Assembly: GCA_964625465.1 (NCBI GenBank)
Contig: CAZVFD010000004.1
Location: forward strand, 1-64,000
Length of the DNA: 64,000 nt
Direction of reading: 5' to 3'
Origin: CAZLFQ01 sp964625465
GTDB lineage: Bacteria > Pseudomonadota > Alphaproteobacteria > Rickettsiales > Midichloriaceae
Within the stretch, counting starts at the first letter, position 1. Each line of letters starts with the position of its first letter. The translations under genes were made by a program, and so were the position numbers. The notes below the pieces were generated by a model that worked only from the letters and a program-made list of their open reading frames with translations, was not told the DNA's origin and did not search any database. Positions 33,867 through 42,695 of this stretch are shown one piece after another.

Positions 33867-33895
33867 AATATAGTCGTTTGCACAAATTTTGTCCA
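33867..33895 (-). promoter_or_regulatory. sigma70 promoter of the tatB-tatC-serS-RDD operon
   Basis: On the minus strand TGGACA (complement 33890-33895) and TATATT (complement 33867-33872) are 17 bases apart. Just upstream, at 33910-33925, is the dyad GTCGAT-CATA-ATCGAC and a further GTCGAC palindrome at 33938-33943, possible binding sites or the 3' processing region of the ABC gene. Confidence 0.6.
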
Positions 33896-33964
33896 TCATT
33901 TAGCCAGCTGTCGATCATAATCGACGATTCATAAAGTGTCGACTATACTTGACAACAGATGTAA

Positions 33965-35746
33965 TTATCCTTCCAAAGTATTTGGTATAATCCCTGCAGT
34001 CTGCATCTTCCAAAGCATTGCGTAATAGCCATCTTTGGCTAACAGCTCTTCATGCGCACCATCTTCAACTACTGTACCTTTGTCAAACACAAGGATTCTA
34101 TCTACAGACTGCAGTGTCGATAATCTATGAGCAATGATGATCGAAGTTTTCTTTTTGAATAAACTTTTAAGGCTAGCTTGAATCTGCCTCTCTGTATATG
34201 TGTCAAGAGCTGAAGTCGCTTCATCAAAGATAATCACATCCGCTTGTTTATAAAGTGCTCTGGCAATTCCAATGCGCTGGCGCTGACCGCCCGATAAGCG
34301 CACGCCGCGCTCACCCACTAAAGTGTCGTACCCCTCTTCAAGACTAGAGATAAAATCATGACAATTTGCCTTAATCGCGGCTTCAATCATCTCAGCATCT
34401 GTAGCGTCTTCAGCACCATATTTTATATTTTCCTTAATAGTCCTATGAAACAAAATTGGTTCTTGTGGTATAAATGAAATATTCTCTCTTAGAGACTTCA
34501 GCGTTACCTTGCTAATGTCTTGCCCGTCAATCTTAATTGAACCGCCATTTAACTCGAACAGTCTAAGCATCAAATGTACAAAAGTTGTTTTACCACTTCC
34601 AGAAACACCAACTAATCCAATTTTCTGCCCACCTTTAATCGTGATTGATTTTTCTTTAAAAACGTTATCGTTGTTTTTATAGTCAAAAGTGACTTTACAA
34701 AATTCAATCTTGCCCTTTTTAACTTCTAATTCTGATGCATTTATTGCATCTTTGATTTCAATAGGATCTTTCACAACTCGGAGTGCTTGCTTAACAACAC
34801 CCAACTCTCTGAAAAGATATGTCATCTCTGCTGTAGCAGTCCAAAGTAGCACTAGTACATTCAAAGTAGTGTTTAATACAAACACCATATCTCCAATAGA
34901 TATTCGGTCTACTTGCCAGAATCTCACCGTCAAATAAAACAAGCCACTTACACCAAAAAAACCAAGTACGCTTAGTAAAAGCTTTATCTTTTCAATGAAG
35001 AACAATGTAACACGATTACGATTTCTTTCCTCCGTTTGCGCAATAGAGATGTAATCAACCTCATATCCAAATTTATTATATAACTTTACGTTCAGATTGT
35101 TTACTAAAGAGTCTACGATCTTGCCCAACAATCTAGTTCTAGATTCAGAATGATCTCTAGACAGCAAAGCTGCTTTGGCACAAGCGATAGCACAAATAAT
35201 GAGATGTAAAGTTAGCCAGCTAAATAAAACCGACCCTAACGCTAAATCCAAATTAGAAAACAAGTATGCTGAAATTGTAATTGCGAAAATCACAGGCAGC
35301 ATATTCACAAAAGTAAAATCTAAAATTATGATTGCGCTGCGTGGCAAATCACCAATTCTATTGGCAATCCCACCAACAAAGTTTCGGGAAAAATAGGAAT
35401 GTGAGTGATGGCTGACATAGGCAAAGGTTGTCATTCTTACATTAGTCTCAAAGCGAGGGTAAACATATGAAGTAATAAACCCTTGCAAACGCATCATCAG
35501 CTCTACGAACAACCAGAAGCAAAGCGCTACTAAAAACAAATTTCTAAGATCCAGGAATACATTGGACTTATCGCCATCAAATTCAGTCAAAGCATCAACT
35601 AAACTGCCAGTAATAAGAGGCCACATTGAACTTGCCAAAGCAACCACAAAAGAACAAAGTGCAAGCACAATAAAGCCACCCGTCTGCTTACGCATAAAAT
35701 GAGCAAAGAATTTCAAGCGATTTGAGGGCAACGTATTAGTGATCAT
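33965..35746 (-). CDS. ABC exporter, fused permease and ATPase
   Basis: The 593-residue half-transporter has six N-terminal membrane helices (GGFIVLALCSFVVALASSMW onward) and a C-terminal nucleotide-binding domain. Walker A is GVSGSGKTT near 371-379, the Q-loop FIPQEPILF, the signature LSGGQRQRIGIARAL, and Walker B VIIFDEATSALD, with AHRLSTLQSVDRI as the H-loop. It works as a homodimer like MsbA. Substrate prediction is not possible; lipid, peptide or drug are all plausible. Similar genes are common in Rickettsiales. It is alone on the minus strand, followed by an intergenic dyad before the tat promoter. Confidence 0.92.
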   Translation of the reverse strand: MITNTLPSNRLKFFAHFMRKQTGGFIVLALCSFVVALASSMWPLITGSLVDALTEFDGDKSNVFLDLRNLFLVALCFWLFVELMMRLQGFITSYVYPRFETNVRMTTFAYVSHHSHSYFSRNFVGGIANRIGDLPRSAIIILDFTFVNMLPVIFAITISAYLFSNLDLALGSVLFSWLTLHLIICAIACAKAALLSRDHSESRTRLLGKIVDSLVNNLNVKLYNKFGYEVDYISIAQTEERNRNRVTLFFIEKIKLLLSVLGFFGVSGLFYLTVRFWQVDRISIGDMVFVLNTTLNVLVLLWTATAEMTYLFRELGVVKQALRVVKDPIEIKDAINASELEVKKGKIEFCKVTFDYKNNDNVFKEKSITIKGGQKIGLVGVSGSGKTTFVHLMLRLFELNGGSIKIDGQDISKVTLKSLRENISFIPQEPILFHRTIKENIKYGAEDATDAEMIEAAIKANCHDFISSLEEGYDTLVGERGVRLSGGQRQRIGIARALYKQADVIIFDEATSALDTYTERQIQASLKSLFKKKTSIIIAHRLSTLQSVDRILVFDKGTVVEDGAHEELLAKDGYYAMLWKMQTAGIIPNTLEG

Positions 35747-35855
35747 TATACATAGAGTTTAAAACTTTGTTAAATATCGAAATGGACATAGTCATATACA
35801 ACATATAATCAGACAAATCAACTAAAAATCAAAAAAATATTGACCCAAAGGCGAT

Positions 35856-36431
35856 TTGACCAATATGATTGTATTATCTAGAGCTAAATGGCCACTTTTT
35901 AAGATGTTACGACAATTTACTATTATTTTGTGTTTACTAGTAAGTTCTACTGCCTTTGCAGAAAACGCTAGTGATGAGAGTGTGCGTAATTTCCTAACCA
36001 AAATCCAAAATTTAATGAATAAGAGAGATATCAAAGAAATAGAATCTTTTTATACATACTTTACGGACAGCAGCGCAAGATTTATTAAAAAAAGTTACCT
36101 ACTTGATAACACAGATAAAAGTAAGATTCTCGCAGAAGAATCACTTAATATGAGTAAGGAAGAGTATATTAATTACATAAAGGAAATCCTCAAACCTTTA
36201 AACCAATATGCTTATAGAATAAATGTTAACAAAATAGATAGAAACGAAGCTGCTGGCATCGCTATAATTAATTATAGCGTTGACGAATATACATTAATTA
36301 AGTCAGATAAAGGCGCAGAAGAGGCAGCATTTATCTCTGCCAACTGCAACATGAATGTTGGACTTGATACTGGTGATGCTGTTATACTCAGCACAAATTG
36401 CATTGAAAAAATTGTTAAAAAAACAAATTAA
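35856..36431 (+). CDS. secreted hypothetical protein
   Basis: The 191-residue protein has a clear Sec signal: LRQFTIILCLLVSSTAFA, with the likely cut before ENASDES. The start is uncertain. TTG at 35856 has AAAGG at good spacing, ATG at 35865 gives a longer leader, and ATG at 35904 gives a classical 19-residue peptide. The mature part is a small cystatin/NTF2-like-looking alpha+beta domain (FLTKIQNLMNKRDIKEIESF, YTYFTDSSARFIKKS, then AAGIAIINYSVDEY). A pair of cysteines in NCNMNVG and TNCIEKI could form a disulfide. The next gene overlaps by one base, so the two are co-translated. Confidence 0.75.
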   Translation: MTNMIVLSRAKWPLFKMLRQFTIILCLLVSSTAFAENASDESVRNFLTKIQNLMNKRDIKEIESFYTYFTDSSARFIKKSYLLDNTDKSKILAEESLNMSKEEYINYIKEILKPLNQYAYRINVNKIDRNEAAGIAIINYSVDEYTLIKSDKGAEEAAFISANCNMNVGLDTGDAVILSTNCIEKIVKKTN

Positions 36432-37216
36432 TGTCATCTATTATACAAACCCTAGATCCTTTTGAGTTGATTAAAGGTAGCACAACTTCAACAGATCCTT
36501 ACCTCATTAATAACTTCTTAGCGGTGATAAAAAAGATATACGCGTATGAGATTTTCAAGCCAATGATGGATCTTGTTTCAACGTTGTGTATGCAGAAACG
36601 TTTAGAGTTCAGACTATCGCCAAAAACCGTTTTCTCACTTGATGAAGGGAATTGTAGAACGGTGGAATCACGAAATGGAAACAAATACTTTGTTATAACT
36701 ATAAAAAAAATAACACCTGATGTAGTCATTCATGAAATCGGACATATGATTGAAAATGAAAGCAATGTCCGTCTCGACGCAACATTTAATCAAGCTATGC
36801 TAACTGACATTCGTGCTGTTGCCACAAGAAATATATCACTGCAGACCGCAATCAAACAAGTAATGGTGTTACAAGTTTCAAACTATCCAGACAACCAAAA
36901 AGGCTCTGAATTATTTACAAGATATTTTCAGCTCCTTGCAATGGCGAAAGAAGTTGCAGGATTCTCTGCTGAGTATGCGTACACCGTGCTTGATGTTTAT
37001 AAAGCTTTTCCAAACACCATAGATTGGATTTGGGAAAAGTTATACAAACCAATGTTTGCAAGAATAGACCTAAGAATCGCTAAAATTAGTCAGGAATTTA
37101 TAATTCCAATCAACGAAATCAAACACAAGTGGGCAGGTGAAAAAATTGAAACGTTCCACAAATCTGAGAAGAAAGGCAAGTGGTCATCGAATGTAAAATC
37201 TATTAAAGACCAGTAG
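36431..37216 (+). CDS. Putative zinc metalloprotease (HEIGH), effector-like
   Basis: The 261-residue protein carries VVIHEIGHMIENE with the HExxH zinc-binding motif: His101, Glu102, His105. A second block, SELFTRYFQLLA, gives a likely third ligand, Glu160, 55 residues later. This E-x-F-x-R-x-F arrangement resembles the gluzincin core of anthrax lethal factor-like (ATLF) and related toxin peptidases. There is no signal peptide, so if it acts outside the cell it would need type IV or other secretion. Its start overlaps the secreted upstream protein by one base. Substrate unknown. Confidence 0.65.
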   Translation: MSSIIQTLDPFELIKGSTTSTDPYLINNFLAVIKKIYAYEIFKPMMDLVSTLCMQKRLEFRLSPKTVFSLDEGNCRTVESRNGNKYFVITIKKITPDVVIHEIGHMIENESNVRLDATFNQAMLTDIRAVATRNISLQTAIKQVMVLQVSNYPDNQKGSELFTRYFQLLAMAKEVAGFSAEYAYTVLDVYKAFPNTIDWIWEKLYKPMFARIDLRIAKISQEFIIPINEIKHKWAGEKIETFHKSEKKGKWSSNVKSIKDQ

Positions 37217-38183
37217 AAACAATTGGCATACCCTCTTCTCTGACCAACCTTGCTTCAAAAGATTCGAGTTTCTTTTCTTGAGACCTTTCAATCAAAACTT
37301 TCACAACTTCATGTATACAATCGCCTTCTATTTGATTCGGACGTTGTAACGAATGAAGGTCGAAAGTAAATTTAATAGTAAAATCATCTGTTGCTAGGTT
37401 ATATTCTAATGTTTTACCCACATTATTTGTATCTACCAAAACTTTTCCGAACACTTCAATTCCATCTGGAAAGAATTGCAGCAAGTACGGTACTTCAAGT
37501 TCGGCAAACAAATGCCTAATATTTGCATCTCTAGTTCCAGCCACCAAATTCTCTTTTCTTTGAGATGCCTTACCTTGCATAAAGAAGGCGATCAAATGCA
37601 TCCAATGCCAAATCTGTTTTTTGGAAAATTTAAGACCTGAATTTTTAGCTGCGTCTTTTGCGGGCATTCCCGTTACAGCTGCTTGCGAGCTCCTAGACTG
37701 CTTACCAGCATCATCTATATCTTGGGCTGTTACAACAAACCTAAATTCTCTTTCTTGATAATTTGCGATGATGCCACATATCTCTGCCTTATGTTCATCT
37801 AGTATTTTAGAGTCTTCTATTTCAGGCAAAAAGATTTGTAGCGAACCTAAATCCGCATGTCTTCTATGCCTTGTTCCGCCTGGAGTTATAGCTTTTTTAG
37901 GCTTTCCCTTTGGAGACGGACTATAAAACAACCCCGGCCTTGCATTTGGGAGATTACTTAAGGCATACTGCACTCTAATTTTAGTCTCAGGACTGAAAAT
38001 TCCCTCTGGAATAAAAGTAGTAAAACTTCCACTCCCAGGCTCTGCAAAAGGATTCACACTTGAGCCATCCGCCCTGTGCGCAAACTGAAAACGCCTTAGC
38101 TTTTTAGGCGCAACGTCTATAAAATTATCAGGCAAACCCGAAGACATTTCAGCAATATTTCTCTTACTTCTTGTACCTAACAC
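37203..38183 (-). CDS. hypothetical protein with a possible His-Me-type nuclease-like motif
   Basis: The 326-residue soluble protein starts with a basic Ser/Lys-rich segment (APKKLRRFQF at about 25-34) that looks like a nuclear localisation signal, followed by a Pro/Gly-rich tract to about 110. The C-terminal half contains WHWMHLIAFF (192-201) and ENLVAGTRDAN (211-221). The H-L-I-A then N-L-V-x-(G/A)-T-x-x-A-N pattern reminds me of His-Me finger nucleases and toxin tips, but I cannot confirm it. It overlaps the end of the metalloprotease gene by 14 bases, convergently. Its -10 region (38212-38222) shares TGTGTTATAAT with the 4525-4561 element. Confidence 0.55.
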   Translation of the reverse strand: MLGTRSKRNIAEMSSGLPDNFIDVAPKKLRRFQFAHRADGSSVNPFAEPGSGSFTTFIPEGIFSPETKIRVQYALSNLPNARPGLFYSPSPKGKPKKAITPGGTRHRRHADLGSLQIFLPEIEDSKILDEHKAEICGIIANYQEREFRFVVTAQDIDDAGKQSRSSQAAVTGMPAKDAAKNSGLKFSKKQIWHWMHLIAFFMQGKASQRKENLVAGTRDANIRHLFAELEVPYLLQFFPDGIEVFGKVLVDTNNVGKTLEYNLATDDFTIKFTFDLHSLQRPNQIEGDCIHEVVKVLIERSQEKKLESFEARLVREEGMPIVSTGL

Positions 38184-38335
38184 CCCTACTCCCCCAAGTA
38201 ATATTATATAGATTATAACACATTAAGCGGACGCTTTAATAAATGTTTTGTTAAATATTTGTTAAATTCGACACTCCACAAATGGAAATCAATAACTTTC
38301 AGCGTTATCCATGAAATAAATGCATTATTCATAAC

Positions 38336-39058
38336 ATGAAAGACTTGAAAAACAACGATTTGACCACTACAATTACGACTTCATTCAGAGGGAGTAAAAT
38401 GCACAACAAAGACAATTCCGTACTTCACCAATTTTTAGCAAGCGCAGAAAAGGAGTTTGAGATGGCTGAGTCGCAAACGGTTTCGCTGACAAAATTGCGC
38501 AACATTTTCGCAAGAGTTGAAGAGACTTGTAAAAACGATAGTGGCACCGCTTTACATTTTGTAGCAGGGCTAGGATTTGCTAGAATTACACGTGCATTGA
38601 TAAACCATGGCTATAATATAGATGCTCAAAATAACAAAGGCATTACACCACTTCATATGGCTACTTTATTTGGACATAATACAATCTGTAAATTATTATT
38701 AGAGCGCGGCGCAATGGTAGATTCCATTGACAAAACTGGAAAAACAGCTCTCCATATCGCCACCTATCAGAATAAGGAGGACTTAGTGCGATTATTTTTA
38801 AAATTTGGAGCAAACCAGATGCTTAGAACTCAAGACAATCTTGCTGCCGCTCATATCGCAACCAACATGAATCATACTAACATACGCGACATTTTAAGAG
38901 ATGACTTCGCTCAAAAATTCTTTGCGCTTGTTAATCAAGAGGCGATTAAGAAGCTCAACGATCCAACTACGACTAGAGGAGAGATTGACCGATTAAAGAG
39001 AGCTGGGTTTTCATTAGAAGAGGATTTAGAGCCTTGCAATAGCCCCCTTAAATTCTAA
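38336..39058 (+). CDS. Ankyrin-repeat protein
   Basis: The 240-residue protein has three to four canonical ankyrin repeats at about 72-180: SGTALHFVAGLGFARITRAL, KGITPLHMATLFGHNTICKL, GKTALHIATYQNKEDLVRLF and DNLAAAHIATNMNHTNIRDI, each spaced 33 residues. The start is uncertain. ATG at 38336 lacks a ribosome site, whereas ATG at 38399 has GGGAG 4 bases upstream and would give 219 residues. No signal peptide or membrane helix is seen. The protein ends inside the convergent rppH gene (33-base overlap). Confidence 0.85.
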   Translation: MKDLKNNDLTTTITTSFRGSKMHNKDNSVLHQFLASAEKEFEMAESQTVSLTKLRNIFARVEETCKNDSGTALHFVAGLGFARITRALINHGYNIDAQNNKGITPLHMATLFGHNTICKLLLERGAMVDSIDKTGKTALHIATYQNKEDLVRLFLKFGANQMLRTQDNLAAAHIATNMNHTNIRDILRDDFAQKFFALVNQEAIKKLNDPTTTRGEIDRLKRAGFSLEEDLEPCNSPLKF

Positions 39059-39511
39059 GACTAATTTTTGATATAGTTCTTTTTTAAATTCAACTATTAC
39101 ATCTGGAAGATCATCTATATTCACCCACTTCCATGTTGTGAATTCGGGGATTTCGGTGAGCAGATTAATTTTCTCGTCACCACCATTCAGCTTCATCAGA
39201 TACCACATTTGTTTTTGACCACGATATCTACCGCCCCAAAGTTCTGGGATCAAGTCAACTGGAAGATCATAGTGTATCCAATCTTTTGTTTGAGATATGA
39301 TTTCCACATCATTCGTGCCAACTTCCTCTTTAAGCTCTCTCAATGCAGCCGCCAAAGGCTCTTCGCCTTCATCAATACCACCTTGAGGCATTTGCCACGC
39401 ATCAGAAAAACGGTCGGCTCTCTGCCCTACAAAAACTCTCTTATCCGAGTTAATGAGCATTATGCCGACACCAAGCCTATACTCAGTTGGTAAATTATTG
39501 TTTTCAGTCAT
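39026..39511 (-). CDS. rppH: RNA pyrophosphohydrolase RppH (Nudix)
   Basis: The 161-residue Nudix hydrolase removes pyrophosphate from mRNA 5' ends and starts decay. The Nudix box GGIDEGEEPLAAALRELKEEVG matches G-x5-E-x7-REUxEExG and begins at about residue 42. YRLGVGIMLINSDKRVFVGQR at the N-terminus and GQKQMWYLMKLNG match RppH/IalA of alphaproteobacteria, where it is linked to host cell entry in Bartonella (family knowledge). It starts 2 bases after ssb on the same strand. Confidence 0.94.
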   Translation of the reverse strand: MTENNNLPTEYRLGVGIMLINSDKRVFVGQRADRFSDAWQMPQGGIDEGEEPLAAALRELKEEVGTNDVEIISQTKDWIHYDLPVDLIPELWGGRYRGQKQMWYLMKLNGGDEKINLLTEIPEFTTWKWVNIDDLPDVIVEFKKELYQKLVLEFKGAIARL

Positions 39512-39513
39512 TA

Positions 39514-39975
39514 CTAGAAAGGAATCTCGTCATCAATCTGCTCAGCCACATACTCATCTTTATGTGATTCTAAGTGACTAGGTGATTTCTCAGAGGTATG
39601 AGTATCATTAGCAGAATGTCCGCCACCTTTACTATCAAGCATCACCATTGTTCCTGAATATGCTTGTAGAACAACTTCCGTTGTATATTTTTCTACGCCG
39701 TTCTGATCGCTCCACTTTCTGGTATGTAGAGATCCTTCTAAATAAAGCTTTGAACCTTTGTGTACATAATTTTTAATAATAGTAACAAGTGGTTGCGAAA
39801 ATATAACAACCCTGTGCCATTCAGTACGCTCTTTGCGCTCCCCGCTTTTATCTTTCCAAGATTCAGAAGTTGCTAAAGGAAAGCTTGCTACCTCTCTACC
39901 GTCTTGAGTCGATCTGATTTCTGGATCCTTGCCGACATTTCCAATTAAAGTCACTTTATTTAAACTTCCTGCCAT
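39514..39975 (-). CDS. ssb: Single-stranded DNA-binding protein
   Basis: The 153-residue SSB has the OB fold (MAGSLNKVTLIGNVGKDPEI, then WHRVVIFSQPLVTIIKNYVH) and the acidic C-terminal tip DDEIPF that recruits repair and replication proteins. The linker is short and His/Ser-rich. It binds single-stranded DNA as a tetramer during replication, recombination and repair. ssb-rppH form a two-gene unit with a well-defined promoter at 40007-40035. Confidence 0.96.
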   Translation of the reverse strand: MAGSLNKVTLIGNVGKDPEIRSTQDGREVASFPLATSESWKDKSGERKERTEWHRVVIFSQPLVTIIKNYVHKGSKLYLEGSLHTRKWSDQNGVEKYTTEVVLQAYSGTMVMLDSKGGGHSANDTHTSEKSPSHLESHKDEYVAEQIDDEIPF

Positions 39976-40006
39976 ATTCGCCTACTTACACAATTTATTC
40001 TCCAGC

Positions 40007-40035
40007 ATTAGAAACCAGACGTATATATTGGTCAA
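40007..40035 (-). promoter_or_regulatory. sigma70 promoter of ssb-rppH
   Basis: On the minus strand TTGACC (complement 40030-40035), 17 bases, TCTAAT (complement 40007-40012), about 32 bases before the ssb ATG. Confidence 0.7.
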
Positions 40036-40089
40036 TTATTTTTTTGTTAATTGGCAATATAATTAATTAACTCATGCAGTAAAACTTAT

Positions 40090-41301
40090 TTATTCAAATT
40101 CCGGGCAGGAATTTTGACTACAATATTCCTGAATAAATGTAGAAACTAGCAGGTATTGGCCATATTCTGACTGCTCACCTTCAAACCTTCCATTTGGCTC
40201 AAGTATCCCAATTTCAGGTCGTCCAAGAAGCCTAATAGCGCAATAATCATTATTTGAAGCGAGAATTTCTTTAAAAACTCCTAAATATACCTCAAATTCT
40301 TCTATGGACATGCCGTCATCATCTTCTTCATCTTCATCACAGTATTTATAGAGAGTGGATTTAAGTGGTATGCCCTCTTCTATAAATCGAGAACTCAACG
40401 CACTGTCAAGATTTGCTGAATATTGCAAGCACTCATCTTGATTATCATCATTCATACCGAGAGTAGCTAATTCTTTCAGTCTATTAAAATACCAATCAAA
40501 TTTTCCCTCAAGTGTTTTAGGGAAGTTTATTATACTTTCCAAACTTCCTAGTTGGGATAAAGAATCCAGTTTGCTATGCAATTGATTGCTACATTGAAGA
40601 TCTTCTGCACAGAAATTTGCAATCTTATTTCCAATTTTTTCTTTTAAATCATTAGGCAATGTTTTTGCTAATAAGTTTCTCTGAAGAAACTCTGCTGGCT
40701 CTAAATTAACCATATTTTCCGCAGAGATTACTAGGGCAGGTTTAGCTGCACATACCATTCCATACAAGAAATGTTCATAGAAGTTTTGCACAGAAAAAGT
40801 TTTATTTTCAGGAAAAGTACTTATTGCTTCGAATAGATCTCCATTCACTGTTGTTGCATCATGGCTTGAAAAAAAAGAAACTTTTGTACCTACTGGCAAA
40901 AGGTGTACTAGTTCTTGAGCGCCTCTGCCATGACACGCTGTCATTAGTACATCAAATGGTGTTTTAATTGTGCTTGCAAGATACTCAAATAAGCCTTTAG
41001 TTGGAATTACGATCCCACTTTTGGTTGCTTGAATCACATGCTCTCCTTCATATATGGTTCCATGAGCTTCAATTACAACTAAAGTTCTGGAAAGTGGAGA
41101 TTGAAAGCAATCTTGCAGCAAGGCTTCCTCAATTACAGCGCGATAAATACTGTGCTTGTTTGCATCCAAAAGATCGGTCTCACCATCACCGGCAGCTATT
41201 ACATTAGGTATGCGACTTTCAACAAAGGTTTTTATTTTTTGATCTGTGTCTGGCCCTGTAATCAAAATCGCTGAATTATATATTGAGTTGAAACCTGTCA
41301 T
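40090..41301 (-). CDS. Caspase-like (clan CD) cysteine protease-like protein
   Basis: The 403-residue protein has the two hydrophobic blocks that define clan CD peptidases (caspases, metacaspases, C11/C13/C25, CHAT): TLVVIEAHG with His80 followed by Gly81, and FDVLMTACHG with Cys123. The 43-residue spacing between His and Cys is normal for this clan. It opens with AILITGPDTDQKIKTFVES, consistent with the first strand of the fold. The rest (~150-403) is helical and acidic (DEDEEDDDGMSIEEFEVYL) and could bind a partner. No signal peptide. The shared dyad/promoter element lies 26 bases upstream. Activity and target are inferred, not shown. Confidence 0.6.
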   Translation of the reverse strand: MTGFNSIYNSAILITGPDTDQKIKTFVESRIPNVIAAGDGETDLLDANKHSIYRAVIEEALLQDCFQSPLSRTLVVIEAHGTIYEGEHVIQATKSGIVIPTKGLFEYLASTIKTPFDVLMTACHGRGAQELVHLLPVGTKVSFFSSHDATTVNGDLFEAISTFPENKTFSVQNFYEHFLYGMVCAAKPALVISAENMVNLEPAEFLQRNLLAKTLPNDLKEKIGNKIANFCAEDLQCSNQLHSKLDSLSQLGSLESIINFPKTLEGKFDWYFNRLKELATLGMNDDNQDECLQYSANLDSALSSRFIEEGIPLKSTLYKYCDEDEEDDDGMSIEEFEVYLGVFKEILASNNDYCAIRLLGRPEIGILEPNGRFEGEQSEYGQYLLVSTFIQEYCSQNSCPEFE

Positions 41302-41326
41302 TTACTTGTCCTATCAATCTTTCTGA

Positions 41327-41363
41327 CTCAATTATAACATACGAATGTTACAACAATATTAAG
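41327..41363 (-). promoter_or_regulatory. shared dyad/promoter element, copy 2
   Basis: The minus strand reads CTTAATATTGTTG then TAACAT-TCGT-ATGTTA, a perfect 6+6 dyad with 4-base centre, overlapping TATAAT (complement 41331-41336). The best copy of the element seen also at 4525-4561 and 44547-44583. Confidence 0.65.
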
Positions 41364-41375
41364 AGAAATGAAAAT

Positions 41376-42695
41376 TTACAGCCACTTGGCTTTTACTAGG
41401 TCTTTGAATGCTCTACCCCTATGCTCAAAGTCTTTGAATTGGTCATAAGATGCGCAGGCAGGCGACAGTAAAACCACACCAGAACTATGGTTTTCAGCGC
41501 GAATTTTATCCAAAGCCCCTTCAATAGTTCCCACTTTTTCGTGAAGGCAATTAGCCGCTGCCAATGTGCCGGCGAAACGATCTTGCGCCTTGCCAATTAG
41601 ATACGCTTTTTTTACTTTTGGCAGGAGTGGAGTAAGTGCGTCGATGCCATCGGTCTTTGCAACCCCACCCAAAATCCAATAAATATTCTCAAAGCATTTT
41701 AATGCTTTTTCAGCAGCATCAGCGTTGGTTGCCTTGCTATCATTAATGAACTTTAATCCGTTTTTTTCTAACACAAATTCTATGCGGTGTTCTAGACCCG
41801 CGAATGTTTTTAAATGTTTTACAACATCTTCTGGATTTGCACCAAATCTGGTACAAATTGCATATGCTGCAACTATGTTTTCTTCGTTATGTTTACCAGG
41901 TAAAAACTTCATTTCGTTAAGATCAAAAGTCTTATCACCATCCACAACAATTCTATCTTTACAGCTCACATCGGCTGTCGATTGGCAAGACAAACTAACT
42001 ACGTTTTTTCCTTTGAAAGGAATATTGTAATCTTTCGAAATTATCGCTATGTCATCACCAGTTTGATTGCGCAAAATTCGCTCTTTTGCCGCAATATAAT
42101 TTTCCATAGTTAAATGGCGATCAAGATGATCGGGCGTTATGTTTATCACCGCTGCTATATTAAACCTAATATGGTTTGAAATATCCAATTGGAATGATGA
42201 AGCCTCAATTACATATACGCCATCACCGCCCAATTGTTCGAGTTCTAAAACCGAGTTACCAATATTACCACCAACACAAACTTTATATCCGCAATTTTTC
42301 AAAATATGACCAACCAAAGCTGTGGTTGTTGATTTGCCATTTGTGCCAGTAATACCAATATATTTAGCATCAGGGCAAGCTTGATGTAACAAATCTAAAT
42401 CAGAAATCATTTCAATATTATTTTCTTTAGCAAAAGCAACAACTGCATTTGCATTCTCACCAATGATAGGTACCCCAGGGCTAAGAACAAGGAAGTCTAC
42501 TTTGCTCCAATCCATTTTGTTTGGCGCAATAAATTCAGCTTGTGAATTATCAACCGATTTTACATTCTCTGCATTGTCATCCCACGCATAAACTTTTGCA
42601 CCACTTGCATGCAAACATTTAACTGCGCCTTTCCCAGTTCGGCTTAAGCCAAAAACGTAGAAAGTTTTATTTTGAAAATTTTTCGAGGTGATCAT
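41376..42695 (-). CDS. murD: UDP-N-acetylmuramoylalanine--D-glutamate ligase
   Basis: MurD adds D-Glu to the peptidoglycan precursor in the cytoplasm. The protein is 439 residues from the ATG at 42695; this start is chosen because it overlaps the mraY stop as ATGA, and an earlier in-frame ATG falls deep in mraY. It has an N-terminal Rossmann domain (FYVFGLSRTGKGAVKCL), the ATP loop ITGTNGKSTTTALVGHIL, the central ITPDHLDRH, and a C-terminal domain with DSKATNADAAEKAL. Together with mraY it shows active murein synthesis. Only these two members of the dcw cluster are present here. Confidence 0.95.
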   Translation of the reverse strand: MITSKNFQNKTFYVFGLSRTGKGAVKCLHASGAKVYAWDDNAENVKSVDNSQAEFIAPNKMDWSKVDFLVLSPGVPIIGENANAVVAFAKENNIEMISDLDLLHQACPDAKYIGITGTNGKSTTTALVGHILKNCGYKVCVGGNIGNSVLELEQLGGDGVYVIEASSFQLDISNHIRFNIAAVINITPDHLDRHLTMENYIAAKERILRNQTGDDIAIISKDYNIPFKGKNVVSLSCQSTADVSCKDRIVVDGDKTFDLNEMKFLPGKHNEENIVAAYAICTRFGANPEDVVKHLKTFAGLEHRIEFVLEKNGLKFINDSKATNADAAEKALKCFENIYWILGGVAKTDGIDALTPLLPKVKKAYLIGKAQDRFAGTLAAANCLHEKVGTIEGALDKIRAENHSSGVVLLSPACASYDQFKDFEHRGRAFKDLVKAKWL

